Shown: positions 44,531 through 52,747 of the stretch, in pieces | How the letters are laid out: every line of letters starts with the position of its first letter | Position numbering within the stretch: position 1 is the stretch's first letter | Source of the DNA: Planctomycetaceae bacterium | GTDB taxonomy: Bacteria; Planctomycetota; Phycisphaerae; SM23-33 | Direction of reading: 5' to 3' | Length of the DNA: 64,000 bases | NCBI GenBank assembly: GCA_039680605.1 | Contig: JBDKTA010000009.1 | Location: 142,498-206,497, forward strand | Notes under the pieces: generated by a model | What the model saw: the letters and a program-made list of their open reading frames with translations, nothing else | What the model was told of the DNA's origin: nothing | Database searches by the model: none | Position numbers and translations under genes: made by a program

Positions 44531-44574
44531 CGCGGGCGTCTCGCCCGCGCGTTGCGAGGGCATCTTGCCCTCGC
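44531..44574. repeat. Two GC palindromes before the ABC ATPase gene
   Basis: GCGGGCGTCTCGCCCGC and CGAGGGCATCTTGCCCTCG lie side by side. The design (GC arms around GTC/CAT-like loops) resembles the HGRDAHAT family, but without the TGCCAC edge. Confidence 0.75.
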
Positions 44575-44592
44575 CGGCAGAGTTCGTTACGT

Positions 44593-45987
44593 CTATTTTG
44601 CTGTCGCCGCACGAGTCATGCGGCGAGCCACTCCTGTCGGATTGCTCCGCGTCGCGGGGCGGCTGGTCGCCGAGCGGCCGTCGTTGCTCCAGCGCGTGTT
44701 CACGCCGCTGCGGGCGGCGACTTCTTCGCCTTCCTTCAGACCGCTGAGCACCTCCGACCAGATGCCGTCGTTGAGCCCGAGCGTGACGTCGCGGCGGACG
44801 GCCTTGCCCGCCGTCATCACTTCGACAAATGTCTGCTCGCGATCGTACTGGAGGGCTGCGTTGGGGATCAGCAGCGTGTCGCTCCTTCGGTTGGCCAGGA
44901 TGGTCACGTTGGCGCTCATCTTGGGGCGCAGGCGGTCCTTGCCCTCGCCGAGGACCTCGATCTTCACCGGGAACGTCACGACGTTGGACTCGCTGGCCCC
45001 GCGGGGCGTGATCTGCACCACCTTGCCGGTGAACCGCTTGCCCGGATAGGCGTCGGCCGTGATGGTCACTTCGTGTCCGAGGCGGCCGCTCTCGACCAGG
45101 CGCCCGATGTCGCTCTCGTCGACCGCCGCGACGACGAAGAGGCGCGACAGGTCGCTGACGGTCATCAGCGTCGTGCCGCCGCCGACGTTCTGGATGCCGC
45201 TGGCGACGATCTGCCCGACCTGCACCGTCCGCGACGTCACGACCCCATCGATGGGCGAGTAGATCCGGGTGTCCGCCAGGCGCTGCTGCGTGTCGGCCAG
45301 ATCGACCTTGGCGCTGGCCAGGTTCGCCTGGGCCAGGTCCACGTCGGCCTGGCGGAGGTTGACGGCCAGTTCCATGCTCTTGACGGCTTCCTGCTGCGCC
45401 AGGGCGACCTGCAGCGCCGCCTCGGCCACCGCCGCGCTGGAGACTTCGGTCTCCAGTTCGTTGCGGGTGCTGACCTTGTTTTCGAACATCTGCCGCGTGC
45501 GGGCGAGGCTGGCTTTGGCCAGGTCGGACTTGGCTTTGGCCGAAGCGACGTCGGCGGCGGCTTTGCTGCGGGCGACCAGCAAGTCCTGCCGCGCCACCAT
45601 CAGGCTGTGCTTGGCCTGTTCGAGTTTGGCGTTGGCGGCGTCATACTGGGCCTGCGTGCGCTGGACGGCGCGCTGCTCGTTGATCGGATCCAGCGCCACC
45701 AGCAGGGCCTTGTCTTCATTATGGCCGGCAATGTACTTGGGCACGCGGTCGCTGACGTCGTAGGGCAGCGTGGTGATCTCGCCGCTGGCCTTGACCTTGA
45801 TCTCGACGTCGAGATTGCTCTCGACGGTGCCGTTGGCCTGAACCTCAAGATTCAGATCGCCGCGGGTGACCTTGGCTGTCGTTGCGGGCTGCTCGGACGC
45901 CACAGCCGCTGGGGCCGCATGTGCCACCGCCCACCAGATGCCCGCCGCGATGGCCGCCAGCACAACAATGATGATGACCCATTTCAT
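44593..45987 (-). CDS. macA: MacA-type periplasmic adaptor (membrane fusion protein)
   Basis: A 464-residue adaptor. The N-terminal membrane anchor is MKWVIIIVVLAAIAAGIWWAVAHA. Two lipoyl half-motifs flank a long coiled-coil hairpin (about residues 110-240, rich in Ala/Gln/Lys): the first in VQANGTVESNLDVEIKVKASGEI, the second in IYSPIDGVVTSRTVQVGQIV. Beta-barrel and membrane-proximal domains follow (LFVVAAVDESDIG, LRPKMSANVTILANRRSDTLLIPNAALQY). It links the inner-membrane MacB-type exporter to an outer-membrane channel, which is not encoded nearby. The tail is low-complexity. Confidence 0.92.
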   Translation of the reverse strand: MKWVIIIVVLAAIAAGIWWAVAHAAPAAVASEQPATTAKVTRGDLNLEVQANGTVESNLDVEIKVKASGEITTLPYDVSDRVPKYIAGHNEDKALLVALDPINEQRAVQRTQAQYDAANAKLEQAKHSLMVARQDLLVARSKAAADVASAKAKSDLAKASLARTRQMFENKVSTRNELETEVSSAAVAEAALQVALAQQEAVKSMELAVNLRQADVDLAQANLASAKVDLADTQQRLADTRIYSPIDGVVTSRTVQVGQIVASGIQNVGGGTTLMTVSDLSRLFVVAAVDESDIGRLVESGRLGHEVTITADAYPGKRFTGKVVQITPRGASESNVVTFPVKIEVLGEGKDRLRPKMSANVTILANRRSDTLLIPNAALQYDREQTFVEVMTAGKAVRRDVTLGLNDGIWSEVLSGLKEGEEVAARSGVNTRWSNDGRSATSRPATRSNPTGVARRMTRAATAK

Positions 45988-46067
45988 ATTCAGGCCCGCC
46001 TCAACGGTTACAAGTCTGCCAGGAACATCAAGTAAGTGCCGCCCCGCCGCGCCAGGTTACACGCAAT

Positions 46068-46120
46068 AAGTTGGGACGCTTACCACTTTCCACGACGATA
46101 AGTCGTAAGCGTCCCAACTT
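46068..46120. repeat. Nested hairpin after the UroD-like gene
   Basis: AAGTTGGGACGCTTAC (46068-46083) and GTAAGCGTCCCAACTT (46105-46120) are a perfect 16-bp inverted repeat enclosing a smaller hairpin ACGAC/GTCGT. On the plus strand TTTTTA follows; on the minus strand, the direction of the genes here, there is no T-run. It starts directly after the UroD-like stop codon. Confidence 0.88.
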
Positions 46121-46121
46121 T

Positions 46122-47174
46122 TTACCGGCGGCGGAGTTCCTCGAACACCTCGTTATAGTACAACGCATTGTCGATGGGCACATTGGCGGGAATGTGCCCG
46201 CTGCAGCACATGAAGTATCCCGGGCAATCGCGACCCAGGGCGACGCAGCGCTCGACCTCGCTGCGGATGGCCTTGCGCGTGCCAAACGTCAGCACGCGCG
46301 TGTCGACATTGCCGATGATCGCGTGCGTGCGCCCGAACCGCTCGACCACGGCCGCCAGGTCCGTAAAGCACTCGAACCAGAACGCCGCGTTGCCGCAGGC
46401 GGCGACGTCCTCGATAAACGGCGTGTAGTTGCCGTCGCAGAAGAAGATGACCTTCTTGCCCGCCTCGACCAGCGGAGCCCAGAGCTTCTTGAGGTTGGGG
46501 AAGATGTACGCACGGTACCAGTCCGGATGGATGAACGGCCCGGCCGTCCAGACCAGGTCGTCGTGGCTGTAGACCACCTGCGTCTTCGACTCGGCCAGGG
46601 CGTTGTAGTACTGCTGCATCCACGAGGCGTAGCGGTTGACCAGATCGCCGAAGCCCTTGGGGTTCACCCCCGCCATCGTCAGCAACATGTCCCACCCGAA
46701 GATCGCGATCATGCCCGACATCTGCGTCGTGTACACGCCGGTCATGTTCACCGTGTCGGGAAAGGCGGCGCAGTTGTTTGCGTACTGGTCGTCGAAGAGC
46801 TTGACGGTCGCGGCGTGATCGGCCGGGCCGTAGGTTTCCCACGGATCGAACGCCAGGGCCTCGTCGACGTCGGTGAAGGCCTCATAGATGTTGGCGTCGA
46901 AGTCTCGCCCGCCCTCGACGTACACCGCGTGGCCCATCGATGAATGCTTCTTCTCCAGCACGTTGTACCCGATGGCGCAGCCGAACAGCATGCCGTAGTC
47001 CCACTGGCGTACGAACCGCTTGGTGCATTCGAGGTAATCCTCGCCGGGGCTTTCGGGCGTGATCTTGATCCCGCTGACAGCCGACTGCACCGGATAATCG
47101 ACGCTGGCCTCGGTTCGCGGGATGCGATCGGGCATCTGAAGATTCAAAGCCGCCCAGCCGTCAACATAGGACAT
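46122..47174 (-). CDS. UroD-like (uroporphyrinogen decarboxylase superfamily) protein
   Basis: A 350-residue protein of the UroD/corrinoid-methyltransferase superfamily. Recognisable parts: KVIFFCDGNYTPFIEDVAACG, GNVDTRVLTFGTRKAIRSEVERCVALG and YFMCCSGHIPANVPIDNALYYNEVF. Planctomycetes carry many such genes next to regulators and sugar-degradation genes, and they are unlikely to be true heme-pathway enzymes; a methyl-transfer role is possible but not shown. ATG at 47174 lies behind TGGAG. It follows the HEILH protein gene by 71 bases on the same strand. Confidence 0.8.
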   Translation of the reverse strand: MSYVDGWAALNLQMPDRIPRTEASVDYPVQSAVSGIKITPESPGEDYLECTKRFVRQWDYGMLFGCAIGYNVLEKKHSSMGHAVYVEGGRDFDANIYEAFTDVDEALAFDPWETYGPADHAATVKLFDDQYANNCAAFPDTVNMTGVYTTQMSGMIAIFGWDMLLTMAGVNPKGFGDLVNRYASWMQQYYNALAESKTQVVYSHDDLVWTAGPFIHPDWYRAYIFPNLKKLWAPLVEAGKKVIFFCDGNYTPFIEDVAACGNAAFWFECFTDLAAVVERFGRTHAIIGNVDTRVLTFGTRKAIRSEVERCVALGRDCPGYFMCCSGHIPANVPIDNALYYNEVFEELRRR

Positions 47175-47245
47175 TGCATGCTCCAGTTTGTGTCAAGGTG
47201 TCAAGGAATCATCCCCCGCGAGCGTCCGCAATGCAATACCGCAGC

Positions 47246-48103
47246 CTACCCCTCATCCTCGAACGTGCGGTGCTCGGGTTTGAGCGTCTCCATCCAGCCG
47301 ATGCGGTAGGCGGTGAACTCGCCCAGGGTCAGCTTCTTGATCTCATAGCCGACCATCCGCATGATATCCGTCGGCCACAGCTTGGCGGCCGCCTTCTTGC
47401 GAACGTCGTCCTGGTCGAATGGGAAGTACAATTCACCCGCGCCGAAAAGATGCAGGATCTCGTGAGCGTAGCTGGCGGCGGCGGTGGGCTCTTTCGACGG
47501 GTAGCGATCGAACATCACCGCTTCCTCGCAGGCGTGCGGCGGCTGAACCAGGCCCGACCAGGACAGATTGTACGACGTGCCGCTCTTGTTGACATGGACG
47601 ACCACGGCCACCTGCTCGGCGCGGTGCTGCTTCTTGAGCGACAGAACCAGGTCGTTGGGGTCCATGCCGGCGGCGGTCTTGATGGCCTGGGCAAGCCAGC
47701 CCCGCCGCTGGAACATGTCCGTCGGCACGAGGGTCTTGCTGTCGGCCTTGACGCTGACCTGGACGAACTCGACGCTCACCTTGTAGTCGGCGGCATGGTC
47801 GCCGAGAAATTCCAGGGCCTCCGCCATCCGCCGGCTGACCTGGTTCTCCTTGTCCTTGGACCAAGCCGATTCCGCGTCGGAGACGAAGATGTTGTAGATG
47901 CACACCCTGCCCCTGAGTACAGCGGCGCTGCCCTGGTTTCGTTTCGAAGCCTGGTTGCTCTTGAGGGTCGCTGCCGCCGGCGCCGTCGCCGGCGAGGCCG
48001 CCGCGGCATCATGAGCTCGATCTGTCGCCAGCACGGCTGTCAAGGTCGCCAGCAGCATTGCCGCCCAGGCGGTGGCATTGATGCGGTCGCTATGGAAGTT
48101 CAT
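47246..48103 (-). CDS. Exported HExxH metalloprotease-like protein
   Basis: A 285-residue protein with a signal peptide (ATAWAAMLLATLTAVLATD). Residues 214-224 read HEILHLFGAGE: a zinc HExxH motif followed by G and a possible third ligand Glu six residues after the second His, so a gluzincin/metzincin hybrid look. Before it are YNIFVSDAESAWSKDKENQVSRRMAEALEFLGDHA and VAVVVHVNKSG. After it LWPTDIMRMVGYEIKKLTLGEF could supply a Met-turn. I do not recognise a named family. Start at 48103: its ATG overlaps the stop of the upstream XylR/AraC regulator (ATGA), so the two are translationally coupled. Confidence 0.7.
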   Translation of the reverse strand: MNFHSDRINATAWAAMLLATLTAVLATDRAHDAAAASPATAPAAATLKSNQASKRNQGSAAVLRGRVCIYNIFVSDAESAWSKDKENQVSRRMAEALEFLGDHAADYKVSVEFVQVSVKADSKTLVPTDMFQRRGWLAQAIKTAAGMDPNDLVLSLKKQHRAEQVAVVVHVNKSGTSYNLSWSGLVQPPHACEEAVMFDRYPSKEPTAAASYAHEILHLFGAGELYFPFDQDDVRKKAAAKLWPTDIMRMVGYEIKKLTLGEFTAYRIGWMETLKPEHRTFEDEG

Positions 48104-49293
48104 CCCGCCTCGGGCGCAAAGGAGTTCTTCTGCCGCCACGCGCGCGGGCCCATGCCCGTTTCGCGAATGAGCACCGACCGCAACGTGTTGAACTCCCGGA
48201 ACCCGCACTCTTGGGCAATCTGGCGCATCTTGAGATTCGTCGTGGCCATCAGTTTCTGCGCACATTTGAGTCGTATCTCCAGCAGCAGCCGCCCAATCGA
48301 CCGGTTCATGTACTTGCGAAACGCCAGGTTCAGCCCCGTCTTGGACATCGCCGTGACAGACACGATTGACGGCACGTCCAGATTCACGTCGCGGTAGTGT
48401 CGCCACATGTGGCGCAGGGCCTTGGACACATCGGGATGCTCCGAGGCCATGATATCGCTGCTGCGCCGGCAAACGACGCCGCGAGGCGGAATCAGGATGG
48501 GCTTCTTGGGCGCAGGGCGGCCTCGCATCAACTTGTCCAGCAATGCTGCAGCATCGCGTCCCAGACGCTCGTAGTCCAGATTGACGCTGGACAACGGAAC
48601 CGGCGCATTATCGCAGAAGACCTCGTTGTTGCCGATGCCCACCACCGCCACCTGGTCGGGAACCGCAACGTCGCGCTCGCGGCAGGCCTCGACGGCCTCG
48701 AGTGCTGTCCAGTCGTCATCGACCAGCAGCCCCAGCGGCTTGGGCAGGGCTTTCAGGCGTTCGCCCAGCCATCGCCGCAGGCTCGCGCGGTAGGGCGAGC
48801 CTCCCGTATGATACTCCCTCTGCCAGTCCAGCACATGCACCGTGCCGCCGCCCGCTGCCGCCGCGCAGCGCAGACCCGCCACCTGACCGTCTATCCATGG
48901 AGACTTGGCCATGTAGCAATATGCCAGTTGCCTGAAACCGCGTTCGATCAGGTGCATGCCCGCGAGGCGCCCTGCCTCGTGCCAGTCCAGCGTTACTGTC
49001 GGCTTTGTAAGGCTCGGCTGGCCAATGCCTGAACAGGACACCATGGGAATTCCACTGGCCTGCCACTGGGCGACGGCCGACCGAAGGCGAAGCTGTCCCC
49101 CGATCAGGATGCCGTCGGCGCTCCACCACTGCGCGATCTGCTCGGGCCCGCCGCTGAAATACCGGCTGGGCGAGACGAGCCATCCGGCCGTGCGGGCGTG
49201 GAACAGCACGCCGGTGAAAACCGAATCCCTCATGTCCAGCGCCAGGATGCGCAGGCCCTTGCGCGGGCGGGCTGCCTTCGATGTTGTGTCCAT
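48100..49293 (-). CDS. XylR-type transcriptional regulator (LacI-like sensor plus AraC HTH)
   Basis: A 397-residue regulator. Residues 15-285 form a periplasmic-binding-protein-like sensor (GLRILALDMRDSVFTGVLFHARTAGW, PVPLSSVNLDYERLGRDAAALLDKLM with the LacI-family end). Residues 295-390 are an AraC double HTH (VTAMSKTGLNLAFRKYMNRSIGRLLLEIRLKCAQKLMATTNLKMRQIAQECGF and RETGMGPRAWRQK). The layout is that of E. coli XylR, a pentose-responsive activator; the ligand here is probably a sugar. It overlaps the downstream metalloprotease-like gene by four bases, so both are controlled together. A decayed copy of its C-terminal end lies at 54255-54411. Confidence 0.9.
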   Translation of the reverse strand: MDTTSKAARPRKGLRILALDMRDSVFTGVLFHARTAGWLVSPSRYFSGGPEQIAQWWSADGILIGGQLRLRSAVAQWQASGIPMVSCSGIGQPSLTKPTVTLDWHEAGRLAGMHLIERGFRQLAYCYMAKSPWIDGQVAGLRCAAAAGGGTVHVLDWQREYHTGGSPYRASLRRWLGERLKALPKPLGLLVDDDWTALEAVEACRERDVAVPDQVAVVGIGNNEVFCDNAPVPLSSVNLDYERLGRDAAALLDKLMRGRPAPKKPILIPPRGVVCRRSSDIMASEHPDVSKALRHMWRHYRDVNLDVPSIVSVTAMSKTGLNLAFRKYMNRSIGRLLLEIRLKCAQKLMATTNLKMRQIAQECGFREFNTLRSVLIRETGMGPRAWRQKNSFAPEAG

Positions 49294-49406
49294 AATCAAG
49301 GATCATACCTCCGCGTCGGGACCGCGCCAAGTCTGGTCGAATCTATTATTAAAATGTTCAAACTGATGATTGCGGCCATCGCCCCTCGTGGTAGTCTTCC
49401 ATGGCG

Positions 49407-49799
49407 ATGAAGAACTTCGGACTGTATTTGTTGCGATGGCAGCTCTCGACGCCCCTGCTGGCGGGGTTTGTCTATTTCCTCACGCAGCGCCTCGGGGCCA
49501 CGTTGACGATGTTCGTGGCCAACCTCTTCGGGGCGGCCCTGTTCTTCTGGATCGACCGCTGGATCTTCGTCGGCCGGGGGCTTGAGGCCCAGGATGAGTT
49601 GTGGGAGGTCCGACCCAACGTCACCTGCGCCGAGTGCCTCAAGCCCGTCGATCGCGGCTATCGTCTCCTGCGGATGCGGGGGCGCGGGCAGACGGGCGTC
49701 CCCTCGGGGCAGTTTCGCTGCCTTGATTGCTCGCACCGCGGCGGTGCGGACGCCGCGGCGCGAGCTTGTTCAGATGTCCTACCTGAGTGTCCAAAGTGA
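49407..49799 (+). CDS. Small membrane protein with C-terminal zinc ribbon
   Basis: A 130-residue protein of unknown function. Residues 1-50 hold two membrane helices (LSTPLLAGFVYFLTQRLG, TLTMFVANLFGAALFFWIDRWIFVG). The C-terminal half has paired cysteines CAEC and CLDC, a zinc-ribbon pattern. ATG at 49407 or 49401; a TAGTCT box (49392-49397) with TTGCGG 16 bases upstream lies immediately before, so the leader is very short or absent. It stands alone, divergent from the XylR-type gene. Confidence 0.65.
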   Translation: MKNFGLYLLRWQLSTPLLAGFVYFLTQRLGATLTMFVANLFGAALFFWIDRWIFVGRGLEAQDELWEVRPNVTCAECLKPVDRGYRLLRMRGRGQTGVPSGQFRCLDCSHRGGADAAARACSDVLPECPK

Positions 49800-49911
49800 G
49801 TATTGCGGCAACTGGCAGCCGTGGTATCTTTGCATGAGCGGGAGGCGATTCTCCCGAGAACAGATGAGCCGGCAGAGCGGCTCCAAACCGGAGGCAGGAA
49901 AGGAACGTGCG

Positions 49912-50793
49912 ATGAGACTAAAGAGATTGGCAATTGCGGCGGCGGTGGTTGTGCTGGCGTGCGTCTGCGCATCCCAAGCGGCGACGCTGGGAGACGGCCT
50001 GGTCGGCTACTACAAGTTCGACGGCAACACGGCGGACTTGACCGGCAACAATCCCAACGGAGCCCTCACGGGTACGGCGAATATCTCAACCGCTGACAAG
50101 CTTCCGGGCTTTGGGACAGGCGCTGCCGATCTGGGCACCAGCAAAGGCTACGGCGACGCCGGCGCCACCGCCGACCACATCGAGATCGCGCAGCCAAACG
50201 ACCTGAGTTTCGGTTCCGGCGCCTTCACGGTTACCTTCTGGATGCGGTGGAATGATACGCAATACGGCGGCATGGTATTTGGCACCAGCTCTTCCGGGAC
50301 CGGATGGCGCGCCACCGGCAGGAGCAACGGCAACTTGGACTTCTATTATGACACGAACACGCAGGCCGAGCAGAGGCTGCAGAATGTCGTGTCACCCTAC
50401 GGATTGACAGGGTCCGGCTCCACGCAGTGGATTTTCGTTGCGATGGTGATCGACCCCTCGGCCGGCAAACTCAATAGTTACGGCGGAAGGTACTACCAGA
50501 CCACCATCGGCGGGACCGCCACCACGGGGCTTTCCAGCACCTCCCTGGCGATTGTCGCCGGTGGCAGCGTCGATACGACCGGGCCATTTTTGCTCGGCAG
50601 CGGATATAACGCCTCATTTGATGAGTTGGCCATCTGGAACCGGGCCTTGACGGCCGCCGAGATCAGCCAGATCTACAACACCGGTCACGCCCTGGATCTG
50701 ACGGCGTTCCTCCCGATTCCCGAACCGGCGACGATGGGTCTGCTGTTGGCCGGGGGGCTGATGGCATTGATCCGCGGCCGCAGGCGGTGCTGA
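49912..50793 (+). CDS. PEP-CTERM protein with LamG-like domain
   Basis: A 293-residue exported protein. Signal peptide LAIAAAVVVLACVCASQAA; residues 28-270 form a concanavalin-like LamG domain (LVGYYKFDGNTADLTGNNPNGAL, FTVTFWMRWNDTQYGGMVFG, SFDELAIWNRALTAAEISQIY). The C-terminal sorting signal is PEPATMGLLLAGGLMALIRGRRR: PEP motif, membrane helix, basic end. Such proteins are recognised by an exosortase, which is not in the window, and end up in the envelope or extracellular matrix. AAAGGAA precedes the ATG. Confidence 0.9.
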   Translation: MRLKRLAIAAAVVVLACVCASQAATLGDGLVGYYKFDGNTADLTGNNPNGALTGTANISTADKLPGFGTGAADLGTSKGYGDAGATADHIEIAQPNDLSFGSGAFTVTFWMRWNDTQYGGMVFGTSSSGTGWRATGRSNGNLDFYYDTNTQAEQRLQNVVSPYGLTGSGSTQWIFVAMVIDPSAGKLNSYGGRYYQTTIGGTATTGLSSTSLAIVAGGSVDTTGPFLLGSGYNASFDELAIWNRALTAAEISQIYNTGHALDLTAFLPIPEPATMGLLLAGGLMALIRGRRRC

Positions 50794-51147
50794 CGGCCGC
50801 GTGGCTGGGACCTGGGCGGGCGTACCTTCCCGCCCGGTCCCAGCGCCGCCGGGGGGGGGATCCACGAGATATGGGTGAAACGGACAGGACCGCGCCAGGA
50901 ATGACTGCTCCGGTGCGGCGGAACCCCTTCCCGCCGCGCTCAAGGCTCGGCGCGGCTGGCACTGCCGTGCCGAGTGTTCAATTCTGCCACTGATCTGTTC
51001 AAATTGAGTATTGGCGAATTTCAAATCCATGGTAAACTACACTTGTGCGGTGCAGTTTCAGAACTGTGGCTGCCCGAACAGGTCGCGGAGGCAAGGCATC
51101 CGCCTGCATGCATAATCAACCCAGGCAAGTCTATGAAAGGAACGACG
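50794..51147. other. Intergenic region between two PEP-CTERM genes
   Basis: 354 bases without a supported gene. It contains a strong GC hairpin right after the first stop (CTGGGAC-C-TGGGCGGG, 50805-50820, with CCCGCCCGGTCCCAG, 50829-50843), probably a transcription barrier although no T-run follows, and further GC-rich sequence. A promoter for the next gene should lie in the AT-richer part from about 50,990 on but was not resolved. Confidence 0.5.
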
Positions 51148-51735
51148 ATGAAGACAACCTGTTTTGCGATGGCGATCCTGGCGATGCTTGCGGTTTCACC
51201 TGCGGTAGATGCGGCGACTATAGTCAATGGCGACTTTGAAGCGGCGCCCCTGTGGACTGGCTGGAATTATTATGGGGTTCACAAGCAGTCCAATAACGCA
51301 ACGGACCACCTCGTCGCGCTGAACCCTCTGTCATCGGGCGATAGCGGCTACATCACTCAGACCATCGCGACAGTGGCAGGACAGCAGTACGAACTGCTGT
51401 TCGATCTCAACGCCACGGCGTGGAAGCAGAACTATGACTGGGCGATGGCCATTGTGATCGACGGCGGCTCCCCGACGATATTCCACGTCAATACCGGCAC
51501 CTACAGCGGGACCCAGCAGACGCCGAAGACTCAGCAGTCATTGCTGTTTACCGCAACCGGTGCAAGCACCGAGCTCCGCGTTGAAGGGCGCCAGGGACTG
51601 GACACGTACGGCTTCTACGGCGCTATGGTGGACAATTTCAGCCTTACGGAGGTCGATATTCCTGAGCCGGCGACGATGAGCCTGCTGGCCGTCGGCGGCG
51701 TGGCGGCTTTGATCCGGCGGCGGAAGATGACGTAG
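51148..51735 (+). CDS. PEP-CTERM protein
   Basis: A 195-residue exported protein. Signal peptide TTCFAMAILAMLAVSPAVDAA, then a beta-sandwich domain that starts NGDFEAAPLWTGWNYYG and resembles galactose-binding/DUF642-like modules often found with PEP-CTERM ends. The sorting signal is PEPATMSLLAVGGVAALIRRRK. ATG 51148 is preferred over 51133 because AAAGGA stands seven bases upstream. Probably exported and fixed to the envelope by exosortase-type processing; function unknown. Confidence 0.88.
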   Translation: MKTTCFAMAILAMLAVSPAVDAATIVNGDFEAAPLWTGWNYYGVHKQSNNATDHLVALNPLSSGDSGYITQTIATVAGQQYELLFDLNATAWKQNYDWAMAIVIDGGSPTIFHVNTGTYSGTQQTPKTQQSLLFTATGASTELRVEGRQGLDTYGFYGAMVDNFSLTEVDIPEPATMSLLAVGGVAALIRRRKMT

Positions 51736-51957
51736 GCAAAAAATAGCAGGAATAAGTAGATACACCCAGTGGCGCGGTCTATACTAGAATCGCAGGGTTG
51801 GGGCAGGCTGCGCCCGACCTGATGCGGTTGCGGAATCGCCGGAGATACCAGCAGAGGAAGATTTCCGACGGTAGGGAGATCCGCGGGCGCATGTCAGCGA
51901 TCAGATGAGCAAGTGAGGGCTCAAGAGCAACTTCAGCGGAGGCGAAAGGTTATTCCG

Positions 51958-52599
51958 ATGAAATCTGCAACAGTGGCGGTTCTGGCGGCGTTCGTTCTGG
52001 GGGGTGTCTGCACGGCTCAAGGGGCGACTCTCCTGACAAGCATCCCCACCACCCCCACGGGCACCTGGGGGCAATTCAACTCGGTTGTCTTCAAGCCCAA
52101 GGCGGACATCTGGATTACCCACGTGGGAGTGTTCAATCCGCAGGGGCTCGCGGCCTCCACGGCCAACACCCAGATCGCCTTGATCGACTCGACAGGTCTG
52201 GCCTCAGGAGCCATGATCCCGCTTGACCGATACGTCATTGACGCGATGGTCATTCCCAGCGGCACAGTCAGCGTTGACGGCAATTTCTGGCTCGAACTGG
52301 CCGCTCCGGTGAAGTTGACCGCCGGGGTCGAATACGCGGGCATTCACAACACCAATGCCGGCAACAACGCCTTCGTTTACAGTCAAAGCGCCACCACGCT
52401 CAGCGTGGACCCGCTTATCGAATGGGTCGGCGGCGGGTCGAACAACGAGCACGTCAACTGGGTATTCCCCGGCCGCAGCGCGTCCAGCGCACGCGTCGGA
52501 ACGAACTTCCAGTACTCTCTGATTCCCGAGCCTGCGACGATGAGCCTTCTGGCGCTGGGTGCGGCCGCGATTCTGCGCCGCCGCAAACAGCAGGCATGA
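51958..52599 (+). CDS. PEP-CTERM protein
   Basis: A 213-residue exported protein. Signal peptide SATVAVLAAFVLGGVCTAQGA; a beta-rich body (FKPKADIWITHVGVFNPQGL, NFWLELAAPVKLTAGVEYAGIHN) that I cannot assign with certainty, with similarity in style to DUF4082-like sensor folds. The sorting signal is PEPATMSLLALGAAAILRRRK. GGAGG and AAAGG precede the ATG. With the two genes before it this makes a run of three PEP-CTERM genes, each with its own 220-350-base upstream region, so they are likely separate transcripts. Confidence 0.87.
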   Translation: MKSATVAVLAAFVLGGVCTAQGATLLTSIPTTPTGTWGQFNSVVFKPKADIWITHVGVFNPQGLAASTANTQIALIDSTGLASGAMIPLDRYVIDAMVIPSGTVSVDGNFWLELAAPVKLTAGVEYAGIHNTNAGNNAFVYSQSATTLSVDPLIEWVGGGSNNEHVNWVFPGRSASSARVGTNFQYSLIPEPATMSLLALGAAAILRRRKQQA

Positions 52600-52639
52600 T
52601 CAGCCGCAGGACGTCGGATCGAGCACGTCCGCCCAGGCA

Positions 52640-52670
52640 TTTCACCGCGGAGATCGCAGAGACCGCAGAG
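52640..52670. repeat. CACCGCGGAGATCGCAGAG repeat
   Basis: TTCACCGCGGAGATCGCAG followed by AGACCGCAGAG. The same word family appears as an inverted pair at 58784-58955 and as a fragment near 32430. Confidence 0.8.
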
Positions 52671-52747
52671 TTGTTTTGAATTGCTTGTCTCCGTGTCGCC
52701 CTTGCCCGACAATGGCTTGCCTTGCAGGATACGCAAACGAGGCGAGT

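Noticed and set aside
48104..48472. N-terminal extension of the HExxH protein
   Set aside because: It lies inside the XylR-type regulator in another frame; the signal peptide at 48103 defines the start.
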